Shown piece by piece: positions 6,041 to 8,982 of a DNA stretch of 8,982 nt (within the stretch, counting starts at the first letter, position 1; the number at the start of each line of letters is the position of its first letter). Source of the stretch: Alphaproteobacteria bacterium (GTDB lineage: Bacteria; Pseudomonadota; Alphaproteobacteria; UBA2136; UBA6156); the NCBI GenBank assembly GCA_027489415.1, contig JAIXZU010000155.1:1-8982 (forward strand), read 5' to 3'. The notes under the pieces are model-generated. The model was not told the origin of the DNA. It did no database searches and saw only the letters and a program-made list of their open reading frames with translations. Position numbers and translations under genes: made by a program.

Positions 6041-7341
6041 ATGGGCTTTTTGTATTCACTATCAGTCGGGGAGGATGATGCATGAGTACCCTGAGGTGAA
6101 GATGAAATAGGTAAGAGAATACGCTCCAAAACACTGTTCAGGAGGGGCCAACCCTTATCAGTCAGTCGGAGGTGTTGCGGTGTACGTTCTAGGAGGCCTG
6201 CAAGGGTCAAAACATCGATTTCAGAGTATGAAACCGCCTCTTTGCAGGAGGCTTCTCCAAAGCGTTTTTCTAGGTATTCCATATCAACACCTATTGAGAG
6301 TCTCAAACCCGAGAAAATCGCTTCCTGTACAGCTTCAGGCAGTGAGAGAGGGTTGGCTCCGGAAAGCGTATCCGCTCCATCTGAAATCCGTCGCAAATAG
6401 CCATCCGGCTGTCGGACAACATGCGTGGCAACAGGTGTTCCATCCGTAACCACTACGCGTCCATGCGCGCCGGCACCAATCCCAAGGTATTCACCATATC
6501 GCCATACATGGGAATTATGCCTGCAAGCCTTGCCTGGCTTGGCAAAGTTACTAATTTCGTAGTTCTCATAACCCATGGAGCCAAGAACACGACGAGTTTC
6601 ATCAAAAAAATCAGCTTCTAAATCACTATGAATAGGCGTCCACAAGCCTCGTTTCACATCTTTGTAAAAGCGGGTATTGGCTTCAATAGTTAGTTGATAT
6701 GCGGAAATATGGCTAAGGCCCATTTCAGCAAGATTAATCAATTGGTTGCGCCACTCATCAAGGCTTTGGTCGGGTAGGCCGTAAATCACGTCAGCATTCA
6801 CGTTATCGAATATATCGAGGGCATGCCGGAGTGTGCCGAGGGCTTCTTCAACGGAGTGGGATCTCCCAAGAAATGACAGCCATTCTTGTTTAAGTCCCTG
6901 AATTCCAATGCTAACACGGTTAACGCCTGCATCCTTCAGCTGAATGAGGTACTCTCGGGCATGACGAAGCTCACTAAAGCTCGTCGGGTTACACTCAATG
7001 GTTACCTCGGTATCTTCATCAAAACGTCCTAAAGTCCGACAAGCCTGTATCACTTTTGCGACATGCTCAGCACTCATTAAACTGGGTGTCCCGCCACCGA
7101 AAAAGAGACTGCCAACCTGTCTGGATGTAGCGTTGAACGGAGGCGTTTTAAAGCCTCCGATGGTGCGTCCTTCATTCCAGAGTGAAAGCTCCTTTAAAAG
7201 GCCGTCTACATAGGCATCCTCGTGTATCTCGCTGGCATGGCTGTTAAAATCACAATAAGGACATTTCGCTTTACACCACGGCCAATGGACATAGACCGCA
7301 AATGTCCTATGCTGAGGAAACAGTGATTCAGAAAAATCCAT
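6022..7341 (-). CDS. hemW: Radical SAM heme chaperone HemW
   Basis: The protein has 439 residues, about 30-50 longer than typical HemW. HemW binds heme and a 4Fe-4S cluster and is thought to insert heme into respiratory enzymes; it was long misnamed as coproporphyrinogen III oxidase. Cys23, Cys27 and Cys30 (CKAKCPYC) form the CX3CX2C radical-SAM motif. GGGTPS at 82-87 is the SAM-binding motif, followed by VTIECNP, VNRVSIGIQ and NADVIYGLPDQSLDEW. The HemW signature near residue 275 reads CRHNSHVWRYGEYLGIGAGAHG-like, with Val where Tyr is usual in HNxxYW. A winged-helix C-terminal domain contains LLERTPQHLRLTDKGW. Extra length comes from an insert at about 60-74 and a Ser/Thr/Pro-rich tail after residue 410. 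The start lies 6 nt after the rdgB stop, so coupling with rdgB is likely. Confidence 0.94.
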   Translation of the reverse strand: MDFSESLFPQHRTFAVYVHWPWCKAKCPYCDFNSHASEIHEDAYVDGLLKELSLWNEGRTIGGFKTPPFNATSRQVGSLFFGGGTPSLMSAEHVAKVIQACRTLGRFDEDTEVTIECNPTSFSELRHAREYLIQLKDAGVNRVSIGIQGLKQEWLSFLGRSHSVEEALGTLRHALDIFDNVNADVIYGLPDQSLDEWRNQLINLAEMGLSHISAYQLTIEANTRFYKDVKRGLWTPIHSDLEADFFDETRRVLGSMGYENYEISNFAKPGKACRHNSHVWRYGEYLGIGAGAHGRVVVTDGTPVATHVVRQPDGYLRRISDGADTLSGANPLSLPEAVQEAIFSGLRLSIGVDMEYLEKRFGEASCKEAVSYSEIDVLTLAGLLERTPQHLRLTDKGWPLLNSVLERILLPISSSPQGTHASSSPTDSEYKKPITVTIL

Positions 7342-7347
7342 TAAAAA

Positions 7348-7962
7348 TCAATTCACCCGAACTTGGTGAAGACGTAGCCAGGTCTTAAGTTCGCGCAGTG
7401 CCATCCCACGATGCGACATTCCCTGCTTTTCCTCTTTGGTCATCTCTGCAAACGTGCGCTTATCGCCCTCGGGTATAAACACAGGGTCATAACCAAATCC
7501 TGCTGTACCACTTGCTTGGAGGGCAATTGTCCCTCTGCAAACGCCACGGAAATAAAAGGGGGCGCCGGAACTGTTCTTTAAGGCAAGGACACAAACAAAC
7601 TGAGCCCCACGTTCACCTTCCGGCACAGTTTCCATAACTTTAAGAAGATGCTCCCAACCGCCGAAATCAGCCGTTGCAACACCCGGTGCACCACCGAGGC
7701 AATCGACTTCTAATCCAGAGTCATCGGCCAAAGCCCACTCACCAGTCTGCAGCCAAACAAAGTTTGCCTTGAGTGCGGCATTCTCTTCAAAGGACTGTCC
7801 CGTTTCTTCAGGGGACTCAAGGCGATAATCAGCCATACTTTGTAAGGTCCAACCGAACTCTGTAAGGAAATTTTCCATTTCACGAATCTTGCCAGCGTTG
7901 TTGCTGGCCAGAACAAGCTTGGAAGTGGCACGTTTTCCCGAGTTTATGTCAAAAGTTGTCAA
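7348..7962 (-). CDS. rdgB: RdgB/HAM1 family non-canonical purine NTP pyrophosphatase
   Basis: RdgB hydrolyses dITP, XTP and ITP to the monophosphate plus pyrophosphate, keeping deaminated purines out of DNA. The family motifs are present: LVLASNNAGK (16-25), ETGQSFEENAALKA, WALADDSGLEVDCLGGAPGV with the catalytic DDSG at 80-83, GFGYDPVF, and MSHRGMALREL near the C terminus. After GAPGV the usual SARYAG is replaced by ATADFGG and the following stretch is shorter than in many homologues. I chose the TTG at 7962 because AGGAAAGGA (7970-7978) sits 7 nt upstream, giving 204 residues. A GTG at 7983 would add seven residues but has no Shine-Dalgarno. The gene lies between rph and hemW in the same direction; 98 nt separate it from rph. 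Confidence 0.93.
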   Translation of the reverse strand: MTTFDINSGKRATSKLVLASNNAGKIREMENFLTEFGWTLQSMADYRLESPEETGQSFEENAALKANFVWLQTGEWALADDSGLEVDCLGGAPGVATADFGGWEHLLKVMETVPEGERGAQFVCVLALKNSSGAPFYFRGVCRGTIALQASGTAGFGYDPVFIPEGDKRTFAEMTKEEKQGMSHRGMALRELKTWLRLHQVRVN

Positions 7963-7969
7963 GCTGTTA

Positions 7970-7978
7970 TCCTTTCCT
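7970..7978 (-). promoter_or_regulatory. Ribosome binding site that decides the rdgB start
   Basis: AGGAAAGGA on the minus strand lies 7 nt before the TTG at 7962. It overlaps the end of a six-codon frame, ATG at 7987 to TAA at 7967, which would encode MSARKG. It would lie inside the coding region if the GTG at 7983 were used. Confidence 0.6.
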
Positions 7979-8060
7979 CGCACTCATTATGGTAAACATG
8001 TGTGGCAATCAAGCAATGAGTAAGTATTTACATAAAAATCGGTTCAATGGAATCAGCGAA

Positions 8061-8783
8061 TTAGCTGGCCAGCTCTAAAGCGCGTGCTTGAAGAGAAAAT
8101 AGTTCCATGATTCCACGGGACGCCATTTCCTGCATACGGGCAAAATCATGTCCACTGATGGGTTTTTGCTCGGCGCTCATCTGCAGCTCAATCCAGTCAC
8201 CATTGCCCGCCATCACGAAATTGGCATCCGCCAGTGCGGAACTGTCTTCTGTATAATCCATATCAAGCACAACCCCATGTTCCATCACGCCACAGGATAT
8301 CGCCGCGACACGGTCTCTCAATACAGCGCCTTTTAAACGCTTTTTGCGGTTCAGTTCGGCCAAAGCTAAGGCTAGCGCAACGTAGGCGCCGGTAATCGCA
8401 GCCGTCCGCGTGCCACCATCCGCCACTAATACGTCGCAATCCAACCAGATAGTGAGGCCATCTATAGCCTTCAGGTCGCAAACACTCCTTAAAGAACGGC
8501 CCACCAAACGCTGAATTTCAAGCGTACGGCCTTCCTGCTTGCCTTTTGTCGCTTCGCGGTCCTTACGGTCAGCAGTCGCCCGTGGCAGCATCCCGTACTC
8601 AGCCGTAATCCAGCCCTGGCCTTTGTTTTTAAGCCATTGAGGGACCTTTTCCTGCACGCTGGCCGTACAAAGCACCTCGGTCAGGCCGAACTTAATCAGG
8701 CAGCTTCCCTCTGCGTGGGGATTTACGCCCGTTGTCAGGCTGATGTCGCGAAGTTGGTCATTCGGGCGGTTATTGGGGCGCAT
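8061..8783 (-). CDS. rph: Ribonuclease PH
   Basis: The protein has 240 residues, the standard RNase PH length. It is a phosphorolytic 3'-to-5' exoribonuclease that trims tRNA and other RNA 3' ends, releasing nucleoside diphosphates, and works as a hexameric ring. The sequence starts with the expected MRPNNRPNDQLR. It contains VLCTASVQEKVPQWL, GQGWITAEYGMLPRAT, GRTLEIQRLVGRSLR with Arg86, and DCDVLVADGGTRTAAITGA with Gly124-Arg126, the known phosphate-binding residues in the same numbering. The Asp-rich segment LDMDYTEDSSALADANFV belongs to the active site. The frame is open up to 8876, but the ATG at 8783 has AGAGAGGA 8 nt upstream and matches family N termini, so the longer form is rejected. 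It heads the rph-rdgB-hemW unit. The divergent hrcA often found upstream in alphaproteobacteria is not visible. Confidence 0.96.
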   Translation of the reverse strand: MRPNNRPNDQLRDISLTTGVNPHAEGSCLIKFGLTEVLCTASVQEKVPQWLKNKGQGWITAEYGMLPRATADRKDREATKGKQEGRTLEIQRLVGRSLRSVCDLKAIDGLTIWLDCDVLVADGGTRTAAITGAYVALALALAELNRKKRLKGAVLRDRVAAISCGVMEHGVVLDMDYTEDSSALADANFVMAGNGDWIELQMSAEQKPISGHDFARMQEMASRGIMELFSLQARALELAS

Positions 8784-8791
8784 GGTGGCAT

Positions 8792-8799
8792 TCCTCTCT
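8792..8799 (-). promoter_or_regulatory. Ribosome binding site fixing the rph start
   Basis: AGAGAGGA on the minus strand lies 8 nt before ATG 8783. It rules against an in-frame upstream ATG (8804), whose coding sequence would include this site. Confidence 0.7.
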
Positions 8800-8867
8800 T
8801 TCATACATCCCCAATAGGCTAGCTCACCATCTCTGACAACATCTAACGCAGTCGGACATTGATACAC

Positions 8868-8884
8868 GTGGAACATAGTTCCAC
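8868..8884. repeat. Perfect 17-bp palindrome GTGGAAC-ATA-GTTCCAC upstream of rph; possible operator
   Basis: Arms 8868-8874 and 8878-8884 are perfect inverted copies around ATA. It lies 85-101 nt upstream of the rph start and 14 nt after the stop of the preceding minus-strand gene. No U-run follows, so it does not look like a terminator. On the minus strand its first 12 bases (GTGGAACTATGT) recur on the plus strand at 5560-5571. Confidence 0.45.
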
Positions 8885-8897
8885 ATATAGTGACATA

Positions 8898-8982
8898 TTA
8901 GTGAGAACTGCGAGTGGCAACATACTGGTCAATCTCATGTAAAATATCCTGAACATGCGTTTTAGGGTTAACTTTATGCAAC
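8898..8982 (-). CDS. C-terminal 27 codons of an unidentified protein; possibly an IS66-type transposase
   Basis: On the minus strand the frame enters at the window edge and ends at TAA 8898-8900. The tail contains LHKVNPKTHVQDILHEI, then DQYVATRSSH. The pattern of a Leu-His/Asn, a short linker, Asp/Asn-Pro, then an aliphatic-rich DxL helix recalls the C-terminal element of IS66 transposases. That resemblance is from memory and is weak, because only 27 residues are visible. If correct, an insertion sequence lies immediately upstream of rph. It could equally be the end of an ordinary gene. Confidence 0.4.
   Translation of the reverse strand, partial: LHKVNPKTHVQDILHEIDQYVATRSSH

Noticed and set aside
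8784..8876. 31-residue N-terminal extension of rph up to 8876
   Set aside because: The family N terminus and a well-placed Shine-Dalgarno both point to ATG 8783; the extension runs through the palindrome region.
1..8982. CRISPR arrays, tRNA and rRNA genes, toxin-antitoxin or defence modules
   Set aside because: No regularly spaced repeats, no tRNA T-loop/acceptor pattern and no matching protein motifs were seen on either strand.

Overview
The window reads as a chromosomal segment of an alphaproteobacterium. I infer this from gene content and order: an LptE-like lipoprotein followed by holA, an LppC-type periplasmic-binding protein divergent from a YraN protein, a BON lipoprotein, and an rph-rdgB-hemW run. 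The genus cannot be named from the sequence. By eye, the first 1.4 kb is very GC-rich with C-ending codons, and GC content is clearly lower from about 5.4 kb to the end.

Layout. 1-1437 (+): C-terminal part of an LptE-like protein, then holA 11 nt later. 1438-1677: a non-coding gap with a large imperfect palindrome (1472-1617) and a minus-strand terminator. 1678-2526 (-): an unrecognised 282-aa protein that forms its own transcription unit. 2609-2632: a strong terminator for the next gene. 2653-4281 (-): LppC-family protein whose start overlaps the start of the divergent yraN (4274-4657, +). 4700-5377 (+): two-BON-domain lipoprotein, closed by a terminator at 5400-5419. 5378-6021: about 640 nt without a credible gene, between convergent genes, rich in short repeats; the hexamer TTCACA/TGTGAA occurs seven times in 367 nt. 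6022-8783 (-): rph, rdgB and hemW, read in that order, with a likely terminator over the hemW stop. 8784-8897: rph leader with a perfect 17-bp palindrome. 8898-8982 (-): the last 27 codons of another gene, possibly an IS66-type transposase.

Functions. lptE and the LppC/BON genes belong to envelope biogenesis, holA to the replisome clamp loader, rph to RNA 3'-end processing, rdgB to nucleotide-pool cleaning, and hemW to heme trafficking. Most of the window is ordinary housekeeping DNA. The parts that family knowledge does not explain are the palindrome after holA, the orphan gene at 1678-2526, and the repeat-rich convergent gap at 5378-6021. I found no convincing defence system, CRISPR array, tRNA or rRNA.
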